Assembly (NCBI GenBank): GCA_030704615.1
Contig: CM060734.1
Span: 25,978,001-26,042,000, forward strand
DNA: 64,000 bases
Reading direction: 5' to 3'
Origin: Takakia lepidozioides
Taxonomy: Eukaryota; Streptophyta; Takakiopsida; Takakiales; Takakiaceae
This document shows, piece by piece, positions 1 to 11,800 of this stretch (its first letter is position 1; every line of letters begins with the position of its first letter). Made by a program: the position numbers and the translations under genes. A model generated the notes under the pieces. The model saw only the letters and a program-made list of their open reading frames with translations. It did not search any database and was not told where the DNA came from.

Positions 1-430
1 GTTGTGCTCATGATATTTCATCTTCCGCTCATGCCAATTCCCAGCGACATGTGCAAATATGGCGCCGAATTTCGCGGTAATAGGGTCCGTAACCTGAAAA
101 AACGGCGACGTATTTCGCGGTAATAGGTCTCTCTGGCGAAAAATGGTGCCGAATTCCGCGGCTATAGGTCCCCTCATGACAGGTAATTCGGCGCCATTTT
201 TCCAGTGCATGTTCGGACTTAGCCAGTTTTCGGCGCAAAATAGGGAAATTCGGCGCCATTTTTCCAGACACTGTACCAGTGCATGTTGGGACTTAGTCAG
301 TTTTCGGCCCAAAAAAGAGAAATTCGGCGCCATTTTTCCAGACACGGTACCAGTGCATGTTGGGTTTGTTTTTCTCCGAAAAATCAATCAGACACGCTCA
401 GAATTACCTGCAGGAAGGTAATTCAGGGCT
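1..430. repeat. Degenerate palindromic GGCGCC repeats
   Basis: Several units pair a GAAATTCGGCGCC-like half with a CATTTTTCCAG or AATTTCGCGG half. The spacers also recur, for example CAGTGCATGTTGGGACTTAG, which is seen about three times. No protein is supported; the open frames are translations of the repeat. Confidence 0.75.
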
Positions 431-439
431 TCGAAATAC

Positions 440-850
440 CTAACGAATGGAAATTCGGCGCCGAATATCCATACGCCAGCGATCCGACTTACCTGCTGGA
501 TGGAAATCCGGCGCCGGATTTCCATCCATCCGCCTCCGAATTACCTGCGTGAGGGAAATTTCGCGCGCCGCCCTACCTGCGCGGATGGAAATCCGGCGCC
601 GGATTTCCATCCATCCGCCTCTGAATTACCTGCGTGAGGGAAATTTCGCGCGCCGCCCTTCCTGCGCGGATGGAAATCCGGCGCCGGATTTCCATCCATC
701 CGCTTCTGAATTACCTGCGTGAGGGAAATTTCGCGCGCCGCCCTACCTTGCAGGATGGAAATTCGGCGCTGAATTTCCATCCTGCTGCGCTCTGAATTAC
801 CTGCAGGATGGAAATCCGGCGCCGGATTTCCATCCTGCAGCGGTCCGAAT
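440..850. repeat. 85-bp palindromic tandem array
   Basis: The GGCGCC (or GGCGCT) centres fall at about 510, 595, 680, 765 and 819, so the period is 85 bp with a shorter last unit. Each centre is flanked by inverted arms (GGATGGAAATCC and its complement) that form a nearly perfect 30-bp palindrome. The units are joined by a spacer containing TTCGCGCGCCGCCC. Nothing here looks coding. Confidence 0.85.
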
Positions 851-1638
851 TACCTCTACGTTGGAAATTCCGGGCCGAGTTCCGTCGTTTTTCATCCGAC
901 ATGGAGGGCTTCATCGGACATTTAATTGCGCAGTTGGGCAATAAATGTCCACCGCCGTCCGTTTTCATTCGGGCTGGCGACACATGGCTTCCTGGATACG
1001 TACCCTAAATCTGATGCTAATCTTGGCTTAACATGCTATTCGAGGCATGTACCCCAAAAACGGAGATCTTTTTCCATTTTGGCTAGGACTTATGCCGCCT
1101 GAAGGGCGTGGCTCTCCTGAGAGAGACCTCACATCCAAACCGCGGCGGAAGTTGAAAGCTCTGTACTACGGACGACGGCCAATCTCTCGCATGGCCAAAC
1201 TGAAGCTCCAGCAGGAGATTCCAGTGTCTTGCTCACAACCCGCGCCAACTGAAGCCGAATACTCTCAGGCAAGCCACTTCTGCTTTCGCTTTGTTCGATT
1301 TTGCTTTTGCTTTCGCTTTGTTGCCTCGCTTTGTTTTTGCATCTTCATCCTGGCTTCGCTGGATGAGTGAACCTTAGATAGTTGAGTGAACCTTAGATTG
1401 TTTGCAATGCGTGTGCAAATCCGGCAGCTCTGGAGAAGGCTGCTTGTGCATGTCATTCTCAGGCAATGGTTGCATTTGTTTTCATTGTTGTTGCATGGCT
1501 CTCCATACTTCCTAAACTTGTTATGTTTTCATTTTTGTTACACGATTATTGCTATGGTGGTTGCGATGCTGGTTTTGGCACCGATGTTGGTTCTCACGAT
1601 TTTGGGAATGACAGAGTGACGACGAGCCTGGCACGCTG
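851..1638. other. Unannotated stretch before gene-family copy 1
   Basis: This stretch holds single-copy-looking sequence with a CTTTCGCTTTG-rich pyrimidine patch at about 1,275-1,340. I see no supported exon, RNA gene or complete element. It may contain upstream exons or promoter sequence of the gene-family copy that follows. Confidence 0.4.
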
Positions 1639-2683
1639 GTGGTATCATCGACTGCTGCAACTCATCGCATGTTTGAACCGCCCACCTTGGAGCGAGAGGG
1701 CAAACTTCAACCTTTTGTTGGTGGACGGGAGGACCTGCAGCGAGAGTACGACAGAATAGGCATTGGGGAGGTTGGTGCAGGCCTCATGGCAGGTGAAGGG
1801 CGTGAGGAAGTGAGAACAACAGATCCGGCAATGGAGGTTGTTGATACAGAAGCAGTAGGGCCCGTCCAAGCAAAGAAGAAGAAGAAAACCAAGCACGTGC
1901 AATCCCCGGCGTGAGAGCCGTCACGGGTTGCGAAGGGGGGAGTTCGCAGTGCGCGAGGGTGTCAGTTCGCCTACCTCAAAGGTGGTCGTCCATCCGGGCT
2001 CCCCTGCTGCTAGCCCTAATAAGAAACAGAAAGCCCGTGAGAGGGCAAAAGAACAGGCAAGACACAAGGCTAGCCAGGAGGAAAGAGAAAAGGCCACTGA
2101 AGAGGCCAGGGGATCCGAACTGACAGATTCCCATGTAAGTGAGGGACGCACAGAGACGGTGGATCCCTCCAAGACACCACAAAGAGGCAGCAACACACCG
2201 GTTAGACCTTCGCGGGCAAGAGCAGCCCCTGCAATTACCCATACGGTGGAGAGTGGAGGAGAGGAAAGAACACCAGAAAGAGCACGGATTGTGCAAGTTC
2301 GAGGTGAAGCCAGGGAGAGGGCAGTAGAGACGGGGAGAGTGCTGGAGGTGGTTTCGCAGGTGGCTGACCCTGTTGAGGAGGACGACAGGGAGCTTTCTGA
2401 CCAGGATGACATCCTCCCGGACATCCCCAGGCCCCAAACTCGGAGCATACAGGCTGGATTTGGCGGTCCTGGTGGGCTGCCGGAAAACCCCTCTGCAGCA
2501 GACATCATGTCGGAGGCAGATATGAAGTTGGCCGCTGCCAAGATGTTGGAGGCAACCCACAGCAACATTGACAGGGTGCTGGGGGGCATGTGTACCCGGC
2601 CAAGCTTCGAATTCCCCTTTTGCCGCATGGTGTCATTGCAGGTGGTGAGACCTGCCCTCTCCAGGCGATATCGACAAAGCTGA
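1639..2683 (+). pseudogene. Unrecognised gene family, copy 1, 5' part
   Basis: Two plus-strand open stretches lie in different frames, about 1,639-1,910 and 1,928-2,683. They encode a hydrophilic, charged, low-complexity protein with Lys-rich and Glu/Arg-rich runs. It ends in a conserved block beginning RSIQAGFGG and containing MSEADMKLAAAKMLEATH. The same block recurs at 15.85-16.0 kb, which shows that this is a dispersed family and not chance reading frame. A good donor (GTGAGA at 1,911) follows the first stretch, but any intron would be very short, so a frameshift is equally possible. I do not recognise a function. Confidence 0.5.
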
Positions 2684-2738
2684 AATTCTCTTTCCGGGAT
2701 GGATATCGAATGGGGTCTGCCGCGTTTTAACGTTTCCA

Positions 2739-4010
2739 TTGAGAATAACCACGGAGCTTCCCGTGCCCACACTTCCGATGAGGTGGGACAAATGGGGTCC
2801 CCATTGGCAAACGCGAAATGAGGAGTTCGAGAGATCGATTGCTAGTGATCCTCTTTTCCAGCACTTGTCCGGTAAGATGTTCTACGTGTGGGACGGCAAT
2901 CATCGCCTCCTGGCATGGATGAGCACATTGCCCAAGCCCACCCCAACGACCTTGATTGGCATTCGCCGTGGAGTGTGTTGTGCTGAAGGTTGCGGGGTCC
3001 AAAGATCGCAGTCTTCTCAAAGCTGCAATGGCGGACATCAACTCGTAAGTTACAACGCCTCTCGCTTTTGGACTTTGAATTTGGAAGTCATTTCATTGCG
3101 AATCCTCATATATGATGAAAATTCCCATTTCAGTATTGTTTGATGGAAATGTGGCACTGCAGGGTGACTGAGAATGCCTTCATTGCCACCAACTTGTCCC
3201 ATATGCTCTTCCGAGTGAATGATGTCGGGAAGCAGGGGGTGCAAGAGTTTGCCAATTCCCTCAGTGCCGACCTCCTGCGCAAGTCGAGGCAAAGGCAAGA
3301 CAGAACCTGATATAGGCTGAGCGTCGACGCCATGGTGGACTACATATTTCGGGTAAAGCTCCTGACAGTTTTGTTGAGCTAATCTGTCTCTCCTCCCCCA
3401 ATAGAAGAAATTGTGTTGAGCAGGATCTCTAATCTTATGTGCGCATTCTTGACAGACGAAAATACAGCAGGATTTGGCACATGCGCGGAGGTTCTACATG
3501 GAGTCAGAGGAGAAGAATCCAACCCTCCCGGCACTCGAATCGTATGTCAAAGCTGCGGAGGTGAGGGCCCGCATAAAGTACAAGTCGCGGATGGTAAAGT
3601 ACGTGGCCATAGCTGATCCCGCCCTTGGTGTGCCGACTTTCTGGTGGAGGTGGGGAAGCACTACTCTCACGCTCTGAAGCCCACGATGACATTGGAGAAA
3701 GCTCCATCGTCTAGCCACATCCTGTGTGGATGCAAACAGAAAAGGTGATACATTCTTAACCAAATTGTGGTGGCAACAACTCCTTTTGTGGTGTTTGGCG
3801 CTTACGAATATGCTGGGGTGTTGGACAGACCCGGTGGCTCCAAATCTGGAATGGTTCCCAAAGTACCAGGGACATGTGGAGCTTCCCCAAACCGGACAAC
3901 TCTCTGACCCCACATTCGACATGTGGATGAACCGCATGACATGGTGTTTCAGGTACTTCCCCACGCTTCGTTTGGGGCTTCTACTCTAGTAGGGGGTGGA
4001 TTCATTGTAT
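2739..4010 (+). pseudogene. Unrecognised gene family, copy 1, 3' exons with DGNHR motif
   Basis: The exons are set off by plausible splice sites. The first, 2,739-3,044 (donor GTAAGT at 3,045), encodes MFYVWDGNHRLLAWM at about 2,876-2,920. The next is 3,163-3,352 (acceptor GCACTGCAG, donor GTAAAG), with TENAFIATNLSHMLFRV. The third runs from about 3,468 to 3,746 and includes HARRFYMESEEK. A last piece near 3,778-3,960 begins TPFVVFGAYEYAG. DGNHR resembles the DGxHR signature of ParB and sulfiredoxin-type folds, but that is only a motif match. Frame changes near 2,990 and 3,640 and a stop at about 3,308-3,310 indicate decay. The second copy lies at 15.84-17.05 kb. Confidence 0.55.
2890..2919 (+). 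other. ParB-like DGNHR motif
   Basis: The codons read WDGNHRLLAW. In ParB/Srx folds, DGxHR lies in the nucleotide-binding loop. The second copy, on the minus strand near 16.64 kb, has this segment damaged, reading roughly VWDRE. Confidence 0.4.
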
Positions 4011-4073
4011 TTTTTCAGGAAAGTGATCTGATGGAGAATCTCCACAGGTGACGACGAATGCGCAAGAGCAGCT

Positions 4074-4432
4074 GGACGGCGCCATTTTCCAGTTCTAGGC
4101 CCTATTGCCGTTCAGGGACTTGGCCATTTTCGGGCTAAGTCCCTAGACTGGCTGGCCCTGAACTGGAAATTCGGCGCCATTTTCCAGTTCCAGGCCCTAT
4201 TGCCGTTTAGGGACTTAGCCATTTTCGGGCTAAGTCCCTAGACTGGCTGGCCCCGAACTGGAAATTCGGTGCCATTTTCCAGTTCTAGGCCCTATTGCCG
4301 TTCAGGGACGTAGCCATTTTCGGGCTAAGTCCCTAGGGTGGCTGGCCCTGAAGTGGAAATTCGGCGCCATTTTCCAGTTCTAGGCCCAATTGCCGTTCAG
4401 GGACTTAGCCATTTTCGGGCTAAGTCCCTAGG
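4074..4432. repeat. 95-bp tandem array with two palindromes per unit
   Basis: The GGCGCC/GGTGCC centres fall at 4,078, 4,173, 4,268 and 4,363, an exact 95-bp period. Each unit has two inverted repeats: CTGGAAATTCGGCG against its partner ending TTTTCCAG, and AGGGACTTAGCC against GGGCTAAGTCCCT. The array ends exactly where the minus-strand retroelement begins. Confidence 0.9.
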
Positions 4433-5520
4433 TACATCTTTTGTATGACGTAAGGTCCCTTCCATGGTGATTTAAGCTTAGAAACTTTAATCTTTCCCTT
4501 CTTCTGCAACCACAGTATCAAATCTCCCGTCTTAAAAGTCTTTAATTTACCTTCATCGAACTGATCCTTCCTCTTCATCTGAATTCTGGTCATGTGATCC
4601 GCTGCATCAGCACGTACTTCTTCCACATGGTATAATTCATGTTTCCTGACCTTAATTGAATCTTCCAATTCCATTCTCCTTCCCCATTCAGTTCTCATGG
4701 TAGGTAACAAGAATTCTACTGGAAGTAAAGCTTCTATACCATAAACTAATTGGAATGGTGTATACTTAGTGGTGACTTTATATGAAGTCCTGTATGACCA
4801 CAAAGCTGTCAGCAGCTTTGTATCCCAATCTGTTCTGTTCGCATTGACTATCTTTGCCAAGATAGTATATAGTATTTTGTTGGTGGCTTCTGTCTGCCCA
4901 TTACCTTGTGGGTAATAGGTTGTACTCTTCCTATGCACAATCATGAACTCTTTAGTCAATAGTTCTATGGTCTCATTAATGAAGTGACTTCCCTGGTCAC
5001 TGATAAATTCCAGGGGACAGCCAAATCTTGTAACTATGTTCTCATACAAGAACCTTGCTGTGGACTTAGCTGTGTTGTCCCTCAGAGCCTTAGCTTCCAC
5101 CCACTTTGTAGTATAATCAGTGGCTGTGATTATATACTTGTTTTGTGTATTTCTGGCTGGTGGGTTAATTGGTCCAACAAAGTCTAGTCCCCATTTCTGA
5201 AATGGTTCCGTAGGCATCGTAGGATGCAAAGCCATCTTCCCAGATCTCTGCAATGGTCCTAGCCTCTGACACTCATCACAACTCTTGCAATACTTGTGTA
5301 CATCCTTGAACAATGTAGGCCACCAGTAACCTGCAAGTAGTATCTTTCTACTGGTAGTCTCTTCTCCAAAATGACCTCCAGCCACTCCTTTATGAACTTC
5401 CTCCAAAACTTTATTTACTTCATGGTGGTACAAACATCGTTTAAGTACTCCATCAGGTCCTAGCTTATATATTCTGCCCCCTATCATAGTGTAAGGTAAA
5501 GCTTTGATAGCTATTCTCTT
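4432..5520 (-). pseudogene. E1 integrase
   Basis: The HHCC zinc-binding region is visible (HHEVNKVLEEVHKG, then CKSCDECQRLG). The catalytic core follows with D in GLDFVGP, D in FISDQGSHF and E in GQTEATNK. A C-terminal SPWKGPYVIQKM segment corresponds to the GPY/F-like module. The frame is open for about 355 residues and then ends abruptly at the palindrome array, so the extreme C-terminus is lost. A TAG near 5,550 separates it from RNase H. Confidence 0.9.
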
Positions 5521-5544
5521 CCTCTGCTCCTTCCCATAACTAGG

Positions 5545-6900
5545 TGGGCACTAACCATGAGTAAGGTAGTATCTGATTGGCCACTGCCAATCTAACCAAT
5601 CATCTGCACTTCCCTGCACCTCCACTGCAAATAAACTCGCATCAGGTAGTTGGTCGTCTACTCCTCTGGCGGGCTCTCCTATTGATAGGCGTGACAAGTG
5701 ATCTGCCACAAGATGCAAATGGCCAGGCTTGTAAACAACTTTGAACTCAAACTCGTGCAAGATTATTAACCATCTTGCTATCCTTCCACTTATCAAAGGC
5801 TTGTTCACCAGATAAATCAGAGCCTGATGATCCACATAAAACATAAACTTCTTTCCCAATAGGTAATGCCTAAATTTCTTGACTGCATAAATCATTGCCA
5901 ATGCTTCTCTTTCAGTTGTGCTATAGTTCATCTCAGCACTGTTCATGAATCTGCTAGCATAATACACAGGTGAATCTATGTTTTTTGTAACATTTTGGGC
6001 TAATACTGCTCCCAATGCTTCTCCTGAGGCATCACAGTGAACATGAAATACTACATGCCAGTGAGGGTTAATCAGCACAGGTGTAGTTGTTACTGACAAT
6101 GTAAGTTCCTCAAAAGCCTGTTGATATTCAGCTGTCAATGCAAACACTGCATCTTTCTTCAGAAGCTTGCTCAATGGTGCTGTTATCTGTGCATACCGTC
6201 TGACAAATCTTCTGTAATAACTGGTTTGTCCAAGGAATCTCCTTAGACTCTTAACATTTCATGGTGGTGGAGAGGCTTTAATGGCCTCTGTTTTTCTGGG
6301 ATCCACAAGAAGTCCCCTCTACACACAATGTGTCCCAAAAGTACCCCTGAGTTCACACAAAAAGTACACTTCTCTGGATTCAGGCCCAGACCTCTCATCC
6401 TGCATCTGGCCAAACATAACTCCAATTTATGCAAGTGCTCATTCTTAGAGTTGTACACACTGAAATCATCCAAGAACACCTGCATGAAATCATCCAGATA
6501 CTCATGGAAATATTCACTTATCACTCTCTGAAAGGTTGCTAGTGCATTACAAAGTCCAAAAAGCATGACTTTGTATGCATAAGCACCCCAGTCTGTGATG
6601 GAAGCTGTCTTTCCTTGGTCTTCTTCTGCCACTTGCACTTGGTTATACCCACTGAAGCCATCCATGAATGAGTACATCTCATGGCCTGCCACAGTGTCCA
6701 GTACCACTTCTGTGAATGGCAAAGGGAAGGGATCTTTCTTTGTACAAGCATTCAACTTCTTATAGTTTACACAAACTCTCAGTTTACCATTCTTCTTGGG
6801 AACTATCACAATGGGTGACAACCAAGTGTATACTCTATCGGGTATATGAACTTAGCCTCAGCCAACTTCTTGATCTCTTCCCCAACCTTCTGTGCATAGT
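5545..6900 (-). pseudogene. E1 reverse transcriptase and RNase H
   Basis: The RT shows PIVIVPKKNGKLRVCVNYKK, FMDGFSGYNQ and the catalytic FLDDF (the YxDD box). RNase H follows with VHCDASGEALGAVL, TTEREALAMIYAV and YVDHQALIYL, then a connection to integrase. Frame breaks near 6,825 and 6,180-6,245 split it into three open stretches. The product would copy element RNA into cDNA inside the virus-like particle. Confidence 0.9.
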
Positions 6901-7970
6901 TGGGATTCATTCTGTACCTTGCCTGTTTGATTGGTACTGACCCTGGTTCCAGTTCAATCTTATGCTGACAGATCTCAGGTGGTATCCCTTTCAGATCCTC
7001 ATAGCTCCAAGCAAATACATCTCTGTATTTGATGAACAGACTCTTAGCTTCCTCAAAGAATTCTGGCTCTAAGTCAGCCCCTACTTTCACCATTCTCGGT
7101 TCCTCCTCAATTCCCACATTCACTTCTCTCACCTGCTCATCAGCTGTGATTGTCCAACCAGTCACTACTTCATCCTGCAAACTTACAGTGGCTGGTTCTT
7201 CTAGGATTTCCATTTCTCCCTCTCTTTCCTCATAGAAATGTGGTGGGTAACTGCTTGTTTCACCCTCAATTGGTGTTGCTGTTACTACACCACAACAGAT
7301 ACCTTTTAAACAACTTAGGCCTTCCAGTTCCATTTCTGCAACCTGCTCCCACTCTGGGTGTGCAACAAACAGGGTAGCTTCCTGCTCCTCATCAAGTCCT
7401 CTCCTCCAGTCATACTCTCTAACTCCCCGAGGTCTTCTCGTAGCAGGTAGTCTACTAGATTTATTTGTGTTGATTTGTATCTTGTGCTTCCCATCATGCA
7501 CAGTTAGTAACTGGGAATTCCAGTCATGGAATACCCTGGCCTGTTTCAGCCATGGTTGACCCAGCAATAAGGAGTAAGCTTCCATGACATCATCCATTTT
7601 CAACACAGTCACTGTGATCTTAAAGATCATCTTTTGAATCTGTATCTTAACTCCTCTTATCAAACCTAATGGCTAAACACTTCTTTGATCTGCCATTATT
7701 ACTGTGAATGGGGCTGGTTTCATGTTACTTAGACCAAGCTTCTGCCTTAATTGGTTTGTTATGATATTCACTCCAGAGCCTCCATCTATCAGTACATCAG
7801 TCAGATCTGTGCTTCCAATTCTCAATTGGATTACTGGCATAGAATCATCAAAGTCCATGACTGTTTCTCGCCCTTTCAGCTTCACATTATAATTGGTCAC
7901 CTTGCTATTCATGCCTGTGTTCTCTATCTCATGGGCAATCTGATTGATTGCTTGATACAGCATGTGCCTT
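6806..7970 (-). pseudogene. E1 aspartic protease and linker to RT
   Basis: The active site reads LIDGGSGVNII, the DGGS variant common in plant gypsy proteases. The partner segment AYSLLLGQPWL follows after a TAG near 7,673. A long acidic linker then leads into the RT N-terminus (SVPIKQARYRMNPNYA). An in-frame TGA near 7,968 separates this from the gag-side ORF. Several of the breaks look like single C-to-T changes. Confidence 0.8.
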
Positions 7971-10350
7971 CAATGAGGTGCCACAGCCAAAAACTGTCCA
8001 ACGGTAATCTCCCCTTTGGACTGGCATATTACTTTAGCCAAAGTCCCTTCATTACTTTGCACTTCTGCAACTTCTTTCTTTCCTTCATCCTCACTCTCTT
8101 CATCTTCTCTTCCAGAATCAGAGGAATCTGCCATAGGGATATCAGTACTCTTCTGCATTTCCCTTATGATATCTGTCACTTCCCTGTGCAATTCCTTCTC
8201 ATCTCTCCAAGCCTCATCATCTTCAGGCACATCACAACCATCTTCATTATCATCATCTTCCTCATCTACTGGAGGTATTAGTTTAGCTTTGCTTCTGGTT
8301 ACTATCATTGTACTTACTTCTAGTACAACACATGGCCTAACCATGTGAGCTGCCACCACTGGGCCCTCATTCACAGGAGCTCTCATCTCATTCTGGTGTC
8401 TGATCCAGAATGGACAGGCTGCCTTGCGATGTCTTGCCTGATTACAATAGTAACACAGTTCTTCACCATTGGGTCCTCTCCCTTGATCTGCTCTAGGATT
8501 ATTTCTATAATCCTGATTCCCTGGCTGGTAATTCCCCCTTGGATTACCCTGATAGTTGCCTCTGGGATTGCCTTGGTAATTCCCTCTTGGATTACCTCTC
8601 CTTCCATACCATTGTTATAACCACCAGGCCTACCATAGTGGCCTGATCACTGTTTCTTCTTGGTTGGGGCTGCACTTGATGCACCCTTACTTGCCTAGGT
8701 TCTCTTACCGCTGTCCTTCTGTTGTAATAACAATTCTTAGTAGAATGGTTATCCATTTTACAGATAGTACAGTGTTTCTCCTTCATGTGGCATTCAGTTG
8801 TGGTATGGCCTTCATTCTGGCATTTTGCACACCAAACACCCTTCCTCCAATGCGTTGCAGCCTCTGTGGCATACTTCTTCAAGATCTCTTCTAATCTTTT
8901 CTCATAGTTATCCCTCTTCAACTTTTCCTTCTTCTTACTCTTCCTCTTGAGCTCTTGCTCTTCTTCCTCATCTGACTCATCCTCAGAGTCCTCATCATCT
9001 TTTCTCTCTCCTGAGCATTCCCAATTGCTCAATTCTGTAAGCTGTTTCAAATGCTTCCTCCACCGTATTATGGGGTAGCATATCCACTTTCTTTTGCAAC
9101 TCTGGTCTTAGTCCACTCACAAACCAACTCTTCTGTAATCCTGGTGCTGGTACAACAGCCAACTTTTTCATCATCAATCCCATCTTTTCTATGTACTCTT
9201 CAACAGTTTCATGCTTCTTTTGCTTTAACTGTTGTAAACTTTCATACACTTCATCCTCAGTTTTACTTGTCCTGAACCTATTTTTTAATGCTGTACTTAA
9301 GCCATTCCAGGTTAGGAAATGATTAACAAAGAATCTTGCACACCATTCACTTGCTTTCTTTATAAGTGAACAAGGAAACAGTCTCATTTTGGCATCATCG
9401 CCATTCTCATTGTTCACAATACACATGTGCTCAAATTGGCTGATGTGTACATCAGGATCCCCTTTTCTTGCATATATTGGAAAAGGTGGTTTTGCCCGTG
9501 TTGGTTGTAACGCCATCTGTGGCCCTACCCCCTGCCCACTGAGAGGTGTTGGCCCCCCTGTTGGTGCTGGTCTTTGAGGACCTGTTGTAGTTGTGGTGGA
9601 ACTTCCACCAAGTGCTGGCCCCTGAGCACTCCCTGCTACTGGCCCCACTATATTCACAGTATTCCCAGCTCCAGTTGCACTACTTCCCACACTCCCTGTC
9701 CCCCCAGAGCCAGATCCAGGCTGCCCGCCTGCTCCCCCTGAGCCGACACCTTCGTTGGCCTGTGATCCAAGTGCTCCACTTGATCCAGGTCCAACAGGTT
9801 GGGATATCCTGGTTGTAGTCTCAACCTCAACTGTTGGGTCTACTTCTTCATACTCTTTATCTTCCAATTTCTTCTCTCTGTTTTCATCTTCCAAGTTCTG
9901 CCCTTGGGTTTCTTCTTCTTCACTCATGTAACTCAATTGAAGTGCTGTGGGAGAGTCTGAACTCTCCGTTGGCTCTGCCACATCCTCCTCTCCTTCCTGG
10001 CCTTGTGCCTCAGAAACTGGTGTTCCTGCTTTTGGTGTTCCATGCCAACTCTGATCAAAGATTTCCGTCAAATCTTTAATCCAGGGATGTACCTCAGATC
10101 TTTCACCTCGTGGTTGATCTTCTTCCTGTACCAATTCCCTTAATCTTTCTTGTAAAGAATAAGAAGGAGTAGCATCCAACTCTAGTTCTTCCGGTATGGG
10201 TGATGTACTCTTTGATCTTAACGGTGTGAGAGGTCCAGCTGATTCCCCTATGTCTATTCCTCTCTCCCAAAGATATGGATAATTAGCTTTCAGATAACTT
10301 TCTCTTTTTGCTGAATATCTCTGGAGTCTAGTTTCTCTTTCATCACTCAT
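7970..10350 (-). pseudogene. E1 gag
   Basis: The start ATG is at 10,350 (MSDERETRLQRYSAKRES). A Gly/Thr/Pro-rich region follows, then a retrotransposon gag domain (IKKASEWCARFF, KTEDEVYESLQQL). Zinc knuckles CAKCQNEGHTTTEC and CTICKMDNHSTKNC follow. A third, CYYCNQARHRKAAC, is in another frame near 8,430-8,470. At least two frameshifts (about 9,040 and 8,600) interrupt it. An 80-bp fragment of this gag start recurs at 26.86 kb. Confidence 0.85.
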
Positions 10351-10370
10351 GTCCCATGTCTTTTATATCT

Positions 10371-10935
10371 TTAATGAGGCAATAACCAAAACTCTCTTCT
10401 GTAGTATCTCTCGTATATGCCTGGATTTCTTTCAAGCTTCAATGCACCTTTGGTTATACTAGAAGTCTCCGTTACCATATAACCATATGGCAAACAAGTC
10501 TGAAAAGCTGTTCTTAGTGTGAGTTTGATCCACAGAATATCCTTAGGAATCCAATTCTTTACCAGTACAAGCTCTTCATGCATATGAGTGTAAACATTCA
10601 CTTTCCTTTCCTCCCAGCCTTCAAACTCTACTCGCTTAATGGATAGCAATGCTATCACATAAACCAGTGTTGGTAACCAATGTGCTCTTCCTCTACAGGC
10701 CACTTGATAAATCTTTATCACTCCTTTCTCCAGACCCCACTCAGGGTCAACATCATGCACTCTCTTAAGAATGTTTTATTTACAACCGTCACGCAATTCC
10801 AAGAACCTCTAAAAGAATTGTTTGGACAATCTTTCCTTCTCAGTTCCACAGGGAATTTGATTCACGTCAAATTCTTTAATTCTCCAACCACCATGATCCC
10901 ACCAGATGCCTGTCACATCTGGTTGTTCATGACCC
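10371..10935 (-). pseudogene. E1 extra ORF upstream of gag
   Basis: An open frame of 129 codons (10,371-10,760) is preceded, in another frame, by a coding-like stretch that includes GIWWDHGGWRIKEF. It lies between the primer-binding site and gag. Ogre-type Tat elements carry an ORF of unknown function at this place, so I read it as that ORF1, broken by a frameshift. I recognise no domain. Confidence 0.5.
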
Positions 10936-10938
10936 AGT

Positions 10939-10956
10939 TCCCCAGTATGGTCGCCA
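10939..10956 (-). promoter_or_regulatory. E1 primer-binding site
   Basis: The minus strand reads TGGCGACCATACTGGGGA, two bases inside the LTR edge (LTR begins TGTCAAGCGG at 10,959 on the plus strand). The plus strand therefore mimics a tRNA 3' end finishing in CCA. The sequence resembles the primer-binding site of plant Tat/Ogre elements as I remember it. Confidence 0.7.
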
Positions 10957-10958
10957 AA

Positions 10959-11800
10959 TGTCAAGCGGCTTTTACTCACCCATCCCTTCGCTATCCGAGG
11001 CGGAAACTCCAAGATAGAAGAGTTGGATATCTCTAAACACTCAGCCCACTCAGAACAATCAGTCATGACCTACAGCTAGTGAATCATGGTTGTGCTTCCT
11101 ATTTGTATTTCTTCTTGCCTTCATGTTAGCCAATTACCTTACTGTGCATACTGAAGCATCAGATTGCTTCAGTATCTATCAAGTTCCAATCAATCATTCA
11201 TTCATTCCACAGCTTCATTCATGTCTCTCTACACATTGTATTTGTATTGAATTAGTATCAGATTATGATTTATCAGGTATCAGGCCAATGCCATGATGTC
11301 CCTAATCTACCCTACTGTATGATTCTACAGCTTGCATGAATTAAGCCTCAATCAAGTCATCATCTCATCTTCACTGTTTCCGCTCTCCGTTTCGTCTCCT
11401 CTTCCCCTGACCAAGTCGCGCTCTCCAAGAAGTGATCCCCTTCCTGTTGCCACCCTGCCTAATCTACCCGCAAGCTGTTCTAACCACCTAACTAACTAAC
11501 TGTCACCCCTGAAGTAACACGTTCCCTCTGCAGATGTCGTTCCCACATAGTCGTTCCCTGTCAATGATAACCGTTCCCTATGTACGATGTGACGGGCTGT
11601 GCCAAGCTGTGTCGAGCTGTGACTGGCTGTGTAAAAACTGTGTCGGGCTGTGACTGGCTGTGCCAAGCTGTGTCGGGCTGTGTCGGGCTATGTCAGACTG
11701 TGTCGGCCTGTCTACCACCCCTAAAGCCTGTGCCTGTCACCCCTAAGGCCTCTGTTGGTCTAAGTCTTCCCTTCGTAAGTCTGCGCAAAAATTAAGGGTA
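10959..11800 (-). repeat. E1 5' LTR (outer edge uncertain)
   Basis: The inner boundary is fixed by the primer-binding site. The outer boundary cannot be set because no second LTR is present in the window. The stretch has no coding content. Confidence 0.5.
11575..11715. repeat. GTGTCGGGCT-type minisatellite
   Basis: About ten imperfect copies of a 10-15 bp motif (GGCTGTG, AGCTGTGTCG, GGCTGTGTCG) lie in tandem. Confidence 0.75.

Larger units (their letters stand above)
4432..11800 (-). mobile_element. Ty3/gypsy retrotransposon E1 (Tat/Ogre-like), 3'-truncated
   Basis: Read on the minus strand, the order is LTR, primer-binding site, an extra ORF, gag with three zinc knuckles, protease, reverse transcriptase, RNase H and integrase. 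This order is that of Ty3/gypsy. The additional ORF before gag and the primer-binding site resemble plant Tat/Ogre elements. The 3' end is lost: the integrase C-terminus runs directly into the 95-bp palindrome array at 4,432, with no 3' LTR. In-frame stops and frameshifts make it inactive. The outer LTR limit near 11.8 kb is a guess. Confidence 0.85.
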
